DNA of 10,675 nt from positions 1 to 10,675 of the forward strand of contig DAOVPH010000035.1 of assembly GCA_030629295.1 (NCBI GenBank), given 5' to 3'. The stretch is from Candidatus Latescibacterota bacterium. Lineage in GTDB: Bacteria > Latescibacterota > MVCY01. How positions within the stretch are numbered: position 1 is the stretch's first letter; each line of letters begins with the position of its first letter. Positions 1 to 6,174 of this stretch are shown piece by piece. Under the pieces are notes generated by a model that was not told the DNA's origin, did not search any database, and saw only the letters and a program-made list of their open reading frames with translations. The position numbers and the translations under genes are program-made.

Positions 1-347
1 CCTGTTCCTATTCGCTTGACGCCCCAGGAGTCGTCCAGTTCAGCATCGAGGGCCCACACCCTGCCGTCCGGATGGACGTGCATTATATTCGGGTTGGCCC
101 GCAATCCGGGGATAGCAGCATCAGGGACTGTCGCTGCGATGGCTGGTACAATGTGGTAAGTGTACTTGATCTCACCGCCAAACCCACGAACCAGGGCCTG
201 CTCCGCTCGACCCGGCATCTCTTTAAACCCGATCAGCACCTTCGACTTTTCAACAGCCGCAGAGGGTGCCGAGATTATCGCAGCACTGAGCACAAATGCA
301 ACTGCCAGTATCATCAATACCCCAAAAGTGAAGATTTTCCGTCTCAT
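1..347 (-). CDS. Secreted subtilisin-like serine protease, N-terminal part (runs off left edge)
   Basis: Only the first 115 codons are in the window. Residues 1-31 are a classic signal peptide: basic MRRK, a long hydrophobic stretch, then SAPSAA before the likely cleavage site. Residues about 35-98 read as an inhibitor-I9-type propeptide (KVLIGFKEMPG, then GGEIKYTYHIVPAIAATVP, then a HVHPDGRVWAL-like end). The segment DDSWGVKRIGTG that follows is the hallmark start of the mature subtilase catalytic domain. The catalytic Asp, His and Ser lie outside the window and cannot be checked. The start is set by a perfect Shine-Dalgarno AAGGAGGT 7 nt before ATG. A sigma-70 promoter at 620-648 gives it its own long leader, so it is probably not part of the upstream operon. 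Function by family: an exported endopeptidase with an autocatalytically removed propeptide; the substrate is unknown. Confidence 0.85.
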   Translation of the reverse strand, partial: MRRKIFTFGVLMILAVAFVLSAAIISAPSAAVEKSKVLIGFKEMPGRAEQALVRGFGGEIKYTYHIVPAIAATVPDAAIPGLRANPNIMHVHPDGRVWALDAELDDSWGVKRIGT

Positions 348-708
348 TTTTCTACCTCCTTGTAGCGTAAGAAGTTTAAACGGCTTAACTAACACCCTTT
401 GTAACAGAACCTCCTATTTCTCTCATAAACCTCACCTTCGCTGAGTATCATTTCCCCCTGGCCACCTAATTCTTAAAAAACACTCACCTCTTTTGTTCTT
501 TAAACCACAGCCCGAGGGACAGTACTGTAACTTTTGTATAACTCTTTGTATTTCTAAATAGTTTGCGCCTGGCTTGCTATTGAAAAAAAGAATTGAATTT
601 GACATCGCAACTGTTTTACAAAATAAAGAGCAAGTTGCAATTTGTCAAGGTTTTTTTCTCTTTTTGCTTTGGGATTGAAAAAATTTGTTGACATCCTGAA
701 GAAAACTT
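348..708. other. AT-rich intergenic region and protease leader
   Basis: These 361 nt lie between the FHA gene and the protease gene. They contain the protease promoter (620-648) and part of a plus-strand promoter (688-715). If transcription starts near 612, the protease mRNA has a leader of about 265 nt. On the minus strand the leader holds two overlapping tiny ORFs with purine-rich stretches before them (ATG at 454, 20 codons; ATG at 431, 13 codons) and a perfect palindrome ACAGTACTGT at 519-528. No rho-independent terminator was found after the FHA stop. I recognise no known riboswitch here. Confidence 0.5.
620..648 (-). promoter_or_regulatory. Sigma-70 promoter for the subtilase gene
   Basis: On the minus strand the -35 hexamer TTGACA (648-643) is a perfect consensus. 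It is followed by a 17-nt spacer and a -10 of TATTTT (625-620, 4/6). The predicted start is near 612, which leaves an unusually long untranslated leader before the ATG at 347. Confidence 0.6.
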
Positions 709-715
709 CTATAAT
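688..715 (+). promoter_or_regulatory. Consensus sigma-70 promoter antisense to the FHA gene
   Basis: TTGACA (688-693), a 16-nt spacer and TATAAT (710-715) give both hexamers at full consensus, preceded by an A/T-rich UP-like tract (AAAAAATTTG). It points right, so a transcript starting near 722 would be antisense to the FHA and zinc-ribbon/TPR genes. No plus-strand gene is seen to justify it. The region is AT-rich, so chance is possible, but the same AAAAAATT(T)GTTGACATC block occurs at the response-regulator promoter. Confidence 0.5.
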
Positions 716-1089
716 TTGAATTTGAAAATAGTTGCTCCTATCTTGATCAAGTCCTCGTCCTTCAGTTGTTTCTTTTTAGTAATCCTTTCTCCGTTCACAT
801 AGGTGCCGTTGGTGCTATCCAGGTCTTCTATCCAAAATTGGCCTTTTTCGAAGTAGAGCCTTCCATGCTGGTTAGACACACTGGCGTCTTTAACGATTAT
901 ATCGTTAGATTCCGTCCTCCCAACATAAACAGGAGATAAGGAAAGTGGATAGTGCTGGCCCTCCTTTGGCGGGTTCATGGCAACCAATTTGGCCGAAACA
1001 GCCGCTCTTTCAAACAATTTCCTCCCACATTGGGTGCAGTAAATGTGGTCGTTTTTGTTTTGATGCCCACAGTTCAAACAGACAATCAT
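709..1089 (-). CDS. Zinc-ribbon + FHA domain miniprotein (phosphothreonine reader)
   Basis: The protein has 126 residues. An N-terminal four-cysteine zinc ribbon uses Cys4, Cys7, Cys18 and Cys21 (CLNCG...YCTQCG). A complete FHA domain covers about residues 33-126, with the family's phosphothreonine-binding residues: Gly57-Arg58 (VGR), Ser72 and His75 (SNQH), Asn94-Gly95 (STNGT) and Asn99-Gly100 (VNG). FHA domains bind phosphothreonine peptides, so the natural partner is the Ser/Thr kinase encoded upstream or one of its substrates; that pairing is inference from context. Its ATG overlaps the TGA of the preceding gene in an ATGA arrangement, which implies translational coupling. An AAGGAA Shine-Dalgarno lies 6 nt upstream of the ATG. 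There is no signal peptide, so it should be cytoplasmic. Confidence 0.9.
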   Translation of the reverse strand: MIVCLNCGHQNKNDHIYCTQCGRKLFERAAVSAKLVAMNPPKEGQHYPLSLSPVYVGRTESNDIIVKDASVSNQHGRLYFEKGQFWIEDLDSTNGTYVNGERITKKKQLKDEDLIKIGATIFKFKL

Positions 1090-1376
1090 GGCAAGTTCCT
1101 TTCAGATCTTTGCTCCTCTTGGGCTCTCTCTATGAGAAGCTTGATTGCCAAGTTTTCGGGATCATCCTCCAATGCCCTCTGCCATATTTCGATAGCGTCC
1201 AATAATTCTCCTTTTTTGTAATAGATCAACCCGAGCTTGTATCTCACTTTGGCGACCCTAATAGCTTCTTGTGTCGCTTTTCCTTTCGTGATTGTGGCGA
1301 ATAATCGCTGCCCGCACTTGCCACAGTACCTATCCTCTCGTTCGCACTGGGCACCGCATCTTGGACATGTTGGCAT
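1086..1376 (-). CDS. Zinc-ribbon protein with a TPR-like helical tail
   Basis: The protein has 96 residues. The zinc ribbon at 4-22 (CPRCG...YCGKCG; Cys4, Cys7, Cys18, Cys21) has the same spacing as in the next gene and ends in the same GQ/RxLF motif. Residues about 40-85 (KVRYKLGLIYYKKGELLDAI, then IWQRALEDDPENLAIK) form one TPR unit with the usual Gly, Tyr, Ala and Pro positions. It is cytoplasmic, probably an adaptor that binds a protein partner through the TPR; no enzymatic residues are seen. The gene has its own candidate sigma-70 promoter (1440-1469), a GAGGTG Shine-Dalgarno just before the ATG, and a 4-nt overlap with the FHA gene. Two neighbouring zinc-ribbon genes with different effector domains suggest duplication followed by domain swapping. 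Confidence 0.85.
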   Translation of the reverse strand: MPTCPRCGAQCEREDRYCGKCGQRLFATITKGKATQEAIRVAKVRYKLGLIYYKKGELLDAIEIWQRALEDDPENLAIKLLIERAQEEQRSERNLP

Positions 1377-1439
1377 AGCTCACCTCAGTGCTTTGTTAAA
1401 ATTTACCATGAAATTAGGCCAAGCATTGAAAGACGAGTA

Positions 1440-1469
1440 CTTATACCCAGTGTATCTGAAACCTGTAAA
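1440..1469 (-). promoter_or_regulatory. Probable sigma-70 promoter for the zinc-ribbon gene pair
   Basis: On the minus strand TTTACA (1469-1464, 5/6) is followed by an 18-nt spacer and TATAAG (1445-1440, 5/6). The start would be near 1433, about 57 nt before the ATG at 1376. The spacer is one nucleotide longer than ideal. Confidence 0.45.
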
Positions 1470-1504
1470 AAAGTATCTCGCTGATGCCCAGTGACTATCT
1501 GTAA

Positions 1505-1553
1505 GGCGTGAAACGTGAAATATAGGGCGAGTACGTTTTACGCATCACGTTTT
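1505..1553. repeat. Heptad-periodic palindromic element A
   Basis: The stretch right after the histidine-kinase stop divides into seven consecutive 7-mers: GGCGTGA, AACGTGA, AATATAG, GGCGAGT, ACGTTTT, ACGCATC, ACGTTTT. The left heptads are roughly complementary to the right ones. This gives two overlapping inverted repeats: AAACGTGA (1511-1518) with TCACGTTT (1545-1552), which is perfect, and GCGTGAAACGT (1506-1516) with ACGTTTTACGC (1533-1543), at 10/11. The right arm touches the kinase stop codon (1552-1554). It has no U-tract, so it is not an ordinary terminator. Confidence 0.7.
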
Positions 1554-2625
1554 AAGAAGGTTCTAATCCGACTGGCAGAAAGACACTGAAGGTCGATCCC
1601 TCTCCCGGACTTGACATAACAGCAATGTTTCCCTTGTGCTTCTCAATGATGCCTCGACATATTGTCAGCCCCAGCCCCGTTCCCTTGCCCTCGCTTTTTG
1701 TGCTGAAGAAGGGCTTAAAAATGTTTTCCAACTTGTCCTCTGGAATGCCCCCTCCGCTGTCGGAGATTTCAACGCAAATGAAATGCTTAACTCCCTTCGA
1801 AAGCTCCTTCCAGCTATCAAGAGGAAGAGTATGTTTGATTCCCTTGTCCGTTGAATTAAGGGAGGAACCTTGTCCTTCAAATATCGACGTTCTATCAACT
1901 ACTTTAGTGGTAACAGTCAACAGCCCTCCTTTAGGCATAGCATCAAAGGCATTCATCACCAGGTTCATGAAGACCTGTTGTATTTGATTAGGATCAGCGT
2001 ATGTTTGGGGAAGATTTTCAGCAAAGGCAGTTTTGATTTGGATATTTTTATCCTTCACCTTGTCCAGGAATGCCAGCAGCTCTTCGAGCACGGTGTTGAT
2101 CTTGGTGGGTGACATTTTGGCAACCTGCTTTCGTGATAAGAAAAGCATATTGTCAGCTAACTCTTTCAACCGCTCGGTTTGCTTCACCGCACCATTGAGC
2201 TTTTGCAGTTCCCAGTCGTCGTGTTTCCTCTTTGAGAGCAAAAGCTGGATACTCAAACAGATGACCGTCAAGGGATTCTTTATCTCGTGCACAATGCTGG
2301 CCGCAAGTTGTCCCATAGCAGCCAATCTGTTGGAATGAACCAGTTGGTTTTGCGACTCCTTTAATTCCAGATGTACCTTCTGTAATTCACTGAGCTGTTT
2401 TTCCAGCCGTCTGTTTTTCTCCTGCAATTCCCTGTAGGTTACATCGGTTTCCTTCTTGGATTCCACAAGCAATGTCTCCAATTGGCGGTAGGCAAGTTCG
2501 AGCTCGTCGAGGAGAAATTCACTCTCGGTAGCAGGGCCTGTTAGATTGCATCTATTCAACGAGGCAAGATCACCAGTTTCGCCAGAATGCCTTCCGTTTG
2601 GGATATCTTTAGGAAAAGTAGACAT
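1552..2625 (-). CDS. Soluble sensor histidine kinase (NtrB-like, coiled-coil input)
   Basis: The protein is 357 residues from the ATG, without membrane segments or a PAS/GAF sensor domain. Numbering here counts one extra residue, from an in-frame TTG immediately before the ATG. A charged coiled coil spans about 38-98 (ELAYRQLETLLVESKKE...). The HisKA domain follows, with phosphoacceptor His114 in the H-box SIVHEIKNPLT. The ATPase domain has an N-box NLVMNAFDAM (Asn226), a G1 box DSGGGI (290-295), an F-box FKPFFST and a G2 box GTGLGL. All catalytic boxes are intact, so it should autophosphorylate. An insert of about 40 residues between N and G1 (244-283) is longer than usual. The gene begins 51 nt after the giant Ser/Thr kinase, so the two are almost surely co-transcribed. 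The likely partner is the NtrC-type regulator at 8643-10043. ATG at 2625 is preferred: GGCGGG lies 6 nt ahead of it. The missing sensor domain suggests that a protein partner, such as the TPR or Ser/Thr kinase proteins, supplies the signal (inference). Confidence 0.92.
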   Translation of the reverse strand: MSTFPKDIPNGRHSGETGDLASLNRCNLTGPATESEFLLDELELAYRQLETLLVESKKETDVTYRELQEKNRRLEKQLSELQKVHLELKESQNQLVHSNRLAAMGQLAASIVHEIKNPLTVICLSIQLLLSKRKHDDWELQKLNGAVKQTERLKELADNMLFLSRKQVAKMSPTKINTVLEELLAFLDKVKDKNIQIKTAFAENLPQTYADPNQIQQVFMNLVMNAFDAMPKGGLLTVTTKVVDRTSIFEGQGSSLNSTDKGIKHTLPLDSWKELSKGVKHFICVEISDSGGGIPEDKLENIFKPFFSTKSEGKGTGLGLTICRGIIEKHKGNIAVMSSPGEGSTFSVFLPVGLEPS

Positions 2626-2676
2626 CAAAAACCCGCCTTTCGAGATTCCAACTGAATTAAAGTCGAGGAATCACTC

Positions 2677-5600
2677 TTAAGACCTCAGAACACCACGTTT
2701 CGTTTCTTTCTCAAGTTCTTGTATTTCCGAGATTGTTGAAACAATGCTTTTCAGATCCTGTTCAGCGCCTATCTGCTCAAAGATTGCTCGGGACTCGTCA
2801 AATTTAGCGCGCGCCCGATCCAGCTCCCCTTTCTCTTTCAGCATTGCACCGTATTCTCGATAGACCTCGGCCAGTCCCAGGGGGCTTTCCAATTCCTCGT
2901 TCAGCGAGATGCTATCTTTGAAGTAAAACTCCGCGCTTTCCCAATCACCCTGAAGCTTACTGGCTATACCTAACATCGTTGAGGCATCAGCGGTCCCCAG
3001 TCTGTCGCCCAACTTTTTGAAAGTCTCAACTGCCCTTACGCAAGATTCCTTTGCTTTCCTTAGTTCAAGCGTATTAAGGTAAACCTCAGCCTTGTTGAGA
3101 TAGATCAGAGCCGTAAGAGCGCTATCCTTGATCTTTTTTGCTATTTTCAGAGACTTTCCATAGAACTGTTCCGAATTATGCCAGTCCTTCTCGTCACCAT
3201 AAATCATTGCTAAGTTGTGGTAAACGCGGGCCAGACCTTGTAAATCTCCCACGCTTTCGTACAGGGATATGGACTCCTGGCAGTAGGATATAGCCTCATC
3301 CCGTTGCCCTTTCATATTGTACACTATGCCCAGGTTCGTGTAGATGCTGGCCATCAGCTCATTGTGTTCAGCCCTGTGGGCGATCTCCAAGGCCTGTTGG
3401 AAATGCTCCACAGCTCTTGTATATTCGCCCTTTTCGGCAAAAACTGTTCCGATATCTGTCAGCACCTGGGCAATCCCTTGTTTATGTCCCATCTCCTCAT
3501 ATAGTGCTTGGCTTGTCTTGAAATGGAGCATTGCGTTGTCCCAATCGCCCTGTTTCCTGTTAATCCTCCCGATTCTCCTTAGCGATGCTGCTTTCGTCTC
3601 CAGATCGTTCAGGCGTTCGCTCAGTTGGGCACAATTCTCATAGCTCTCCAACGCCCTATCCAGGTCGCCAAGGATTTCATAGGAGCTTCCGAGTTTGTAC
3701 AGTAGTTCTTTTCGAAGCTTATCCTTGGCCTCTATCTGATTGGCTTTTTCTAAGGAATCCAATGCCTGTTCAAAATATGTACATGATGCTTTGGAAGCGA
3801 ACAACCTGTTGGCTCTATCCCCGCTTTTGACGAGATAAGGGAAGGCGCGGTTGAAATCTTCACCCCAGTAGAAGTGATTTGCAAGCTTGTCCAGGATTAC
3901 ATCGAGATTGTTCTTATGCTCTGTTTCCAGGCACTGGCCGACTGCGAGGTGATATTCTCTCCGCAATTCGGCCGGTATCTCAGCGTACAGGATTTCTCTA
4001 ATCTTGGTATGATTAAAAATATAGTTGTCGCCTTCGGACCTGATTATCTGGTACACCCTTTCCAAACGGTGGATCATCTTTAATAACTGGATCTTGGAAA
4101 TGTTCAAGACGTTGGACAACACTGTTGAGGTAAACTTTTCCCCTTCGACCGCTGCCAACTGGAGCAATTCCCTCTGATCCTCCTCCAGCCGTTGGATCCG
4201 TCGTACGATCACATCGTATATCCTTTCAGGGATGTCCTCCTTAGTGATCTCTCTTTTGGTGTGCCATACCCCCTTGCTTTCGAAGACCACCCCTTGATCG
4301 CGCAACAGCTTCAAGACTTCAATGATAAAGAAAGGGTTTCCCTCTGTCTCCTGGTAAAGTGAATCTACAAAGTCATCTGAAAAGGTTGTGCGTCTGAAGA
4401 TAGATTCGATTATTCTGGGAAGATCTTCTTTGGAGAGTCCCCCCAACTCTATCTTTTGATACAGCCCTTCCCGGCTCATCCGTTGCATCGTCTCTGCCAA
4501 AGGGGAAACCTTTTCTCCTTCGGGTGTGATCAGCTCTTCCGGCCTGTAGGTGGTGATGATCATCAGAGGGTGACTGGCAGTGCTCCGGGCTACGTAATGG
4601 AGGAGTGTTAGAGAAGCGCTGTCTGCCCAGTGGATATCATCGAGCAACAGGACAACAGGTCTTCCCTCTGAGATCAGAATCAGAAGTTGCGATATGACCT
4701 CAAACAATCGTGTCCTTGCCCCGGAAGATACCAGGGGTCTTTCGGAGTTCGGTGTTTGGCCATTGAGATCGACATTTCCCAATTCAGGTTTCTTGGTTGT
4801 ACGTCCGATCGAGGCCGTGAAGCGTTGGATGACATGCGCCAATTCGGGGGCCTCATTCCGGATCAATAGTTTGATTTCCTCCCGGGTTTCGTCTGACATC
4901 CCCTTCGTGGCAGAGTCAAAACACCCACGCAGGGCATCGATGAACGGCAGATACGGCTGGGTCCCCTCTCTATATAGGCAAGCTCCGCTCAGGGCTAAGG
5001 CCCCTTTTCTGGTGGCGTACTGTAGGAACTCATCTGCCAACCTGGTCTTTCCGATTCCAGCTTCTCCGGCCAGGAAGACGGTATATCCCCGGTCTCCTTC
5101 CGGTTGGTTGAACAGCGTCTTTAGGTATTTAAGCTCCTTTTCTCTCCCTACGAGTTTGGGTTGAAAATCCCTTCCCCCAAACTTCTCACCTGCGAATTCT
5201 TCGGTTTCATCTTTGATCGGTTCAGCAGATACCTCGGCCGGCGGTTTCCTCTCTAAGATACCCCTGATATCTTCAAGCATCTCTGAGGCGGATTGATAGC
5301 GCTGGTTGGGATCTTTCGAGAGAGCTTTCAGGACTATCTTCTCCACTGAAATAGGGATAGAGGTGTTCAGGTTCCCTGGAGGGGTTGGCTTTTCCTCCAG
5401 TTGCTGATAGAGAATAGCTGCGGGTGTGGTCCCGGTGAAAGGCAATTCTCCTGTTAACATCTCATAGAGCACCACACCGAGGGAGTAGATGTCGCTTCTT
5501 TGGTCAACCCCATCTGCCAGTAGCTGCTCAGGTGCCATATATTCCACGGTTCCAAGAAGCTCGTTAGCCTTGGTTAGAGTGGTGGATCTGGCAATGCTGG

Positions 5601-6066
5601 CTATTCCAAAATCGAGCACCTTAGCGGTGCCGTCCGGGGCGACCATTACGTTGTCCGGCTTGATATCGCGATGCAAGATCCCTCTCCGGTGTGCTGCGTT
5701 GAGGGCCTGACAGATCTGTCTGGTCAGATCCAGTGCCCTCTCTGTCGGCAGCCGGTTCCCAGCGGACTTCTTGATGACTCTGCTGAGGACAGTGCCCTGA
5801 AGGTATTCCATTACGAAGTAAGGCACTCCGTCTTTCTCTCCCACATCGTGGATGGTCACCACATTAGGATGGTTCAGACTCGCCGCTGACCGTGCCTCCT
5901 GGTAGAACCGCTCTCTGTTCCTTTTTTCTCTTGCCAATCGTTCAGACAAGACCTTGAGAGCGACTTCTCTGTCCAGGGCCGAGTCATAAGCCTTGTAGAC
6001 CTCACCCATTCCCCCCTCTCCTAACAGCCTACGAATCTGGTAATGTCCGATCTCCTTCGCGATCAC
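2677..6066 (-). CDS. Giant Ser/Thr protein kinase + AAA/STAND-type ATPase + TPR signalling protein
   Basis: The protein has 1129 residues from a GTG start. Residues about 9-272 are a Hanks-type kinase with the Gly loop GEGGMGEVY (from 16), Lys38 (VALKVL), catalytic HRDIKPDN (132-139), DFG (152-154) and APE (178-180). All are present, so it should be active. A linker then leads to a predicted-ATPase (COG3899-like) module beginning LVGREKELKYL, with Walker A GEAGIGKT (334-341) and Walker B VVLLLDDIHWAD (Asp476-Asp477). A helical/winged-helix-like region follows, and then eight TPR units with a 39-40-residue period from about 790 to 1110. There is no transmembrane segment and no C-terminal LuxR HTH, so output is phosphorylation or scaffolding rather than DNA binding. 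GTG at 6066 is chosen because GGAGG lies 6 nt upstream and the kinase domain starts at once. A longer start at 6147 would add 27 residues translated from an intergenic repeat. The context resembles an unfused version of cyanobacterial Ser/Thr-His kinases, with the histidine kinase encoded next door. Confidence 0.93.
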   Translation of the reverse strand: MIAKEIGHYQIRRLLGEGGMGEVYKAYDSALDREVALKVLSERLAREKRNRERFYQEARSAASLNHPNVVTIHDVGEKDGVPYFVMEYLQGTVLSRVIKKSAGNRLPTERALDLTRQICQALNAAHRRGILHRDIKPDNVMVAPDGTAKVLDFGIASIARSTTLTKANELLGTVEYMAPEQLLADGVDQRSDIYSLGVVLYEMLTGELPFTGTTPAAILYQQLEEKPTPPGNLNTSIPISVEKIVLKALSKDPNQRYQSASEMLEDIRGILERKPPAEVSAEPIKDETEEFAGEKFGGRDFQPKLVGREKELKYLKTLFNQPEGDRGYTVFLAGEAGIGKTRLADEFLQYATRKGALALSGACLYREGTQPYLPFIDALRGCFDSATKGMSDETREEIKLLIRNEAPELAHVIQRFTASIGRTTKKPELGNVDLNGQTPNSERPLVSSGARTRLFEVISQLLILISEGRPVVLLLDDIHWADSASLTLLHYVARSTASHPLMIITTYRPEELITPEGEKVSPLAETMQRMSREGLYQKIELGGLSKEDLPRIIESIFRRTTFSDDFVDSLYQETEGNPFFIIEVLKLLRDQGVVFESKGVWHTKREITKEDIPERIYDVIVRRIQRLEEDQRELLQLAAVEGEKFTSTVLSNVLNISKIQLLKMIHRLERVYQIIRSEGDNYIFNHTKIREILYAEIPAELRREYHLAVGQCLETEHKNNLDVILDKLANHFYWGEDFNRAFPYLVKSGDRANRLFASKASCTYFEQALDSLEKANQIEAKDKLRKELLYKLGSSYEILGDLDRALESYENCAQLSERLNDLETKAASLRRIGRINRKQGDWDNAMLHFKTSQALYEEMGHKQGIAQVLTDIGTVFAEKGEYTRAVEHFQQALEIAHRAEHNELMASIYTNLGIVYNMKGQRDEAISYCQESISLYESVGDLQGLARVYHNLAMIYGDEKDWHNSEQFYGKSLKIAKKIKDSALTALIYLNKAEVYLNTLELRKAKESCVRAVETFKKLGDRLGTADASTMLGIASKLQGDWESAEFYFKDSISLNEELESPLGLAEVYREYGAMLKEKGELDRARAKFDESRAIFEQIGAEQDLKSIVSTISEIQELEKETKRGVLRS

Positions 6067-6098
6067 TGCCTGCCTCCAAAGACAACAAGCACTTATAA

Positions 6099-6158
6099 AA
6101 AATTGGTGACTAGTGGACTGGTAACCGGTAACATCACCAATCAGCAATCACCAATTTT
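6099..6158. repeat. Heptad-periodic palindromic element B
   Basis: Located between the TPR gene and the giant kinase. The outer arms AAAATTGGTGA (6099-6109) and TCACCAATTTT (6148-6158) form a perfect 11-bp inverted repeat. Read on the minus strand from 6154, the inside divides into 7-mers: TTGGTGA, TTGCTGA, TTGGTGA, TGTTACC, GGTTACC, AGTCCAC, then TAGTCACC. GGTGA-type heptads thus give way to their complements. The design matches element A but the sequence is unrelated. It has no U-tract, so it is not a classical terminator; it could alter mRNA stability between the two genes. Confidence 0.75.
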
Positions 6159-6174
6159 CCGCGCGGTTGTGAAA

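Noticed and set aside
540..590. Similarity to a c-di-GMP-I riboswitch (GGCGCAAAC and a GAAA motif in the protease leader)
   Set aside because: The second conserved block (ACGCAAAGCC) and the P1/P3 arrangement are not found, so the match is too short to support.
6067..6147. N-terminal extension of 27 residues on the giant kinase
   Set aside because: It would be translated from repeat element B and adjacent non-coding DNA. The GTG at 6066 has a GGAGG at ideal spacing and sits right before the kinase domain.
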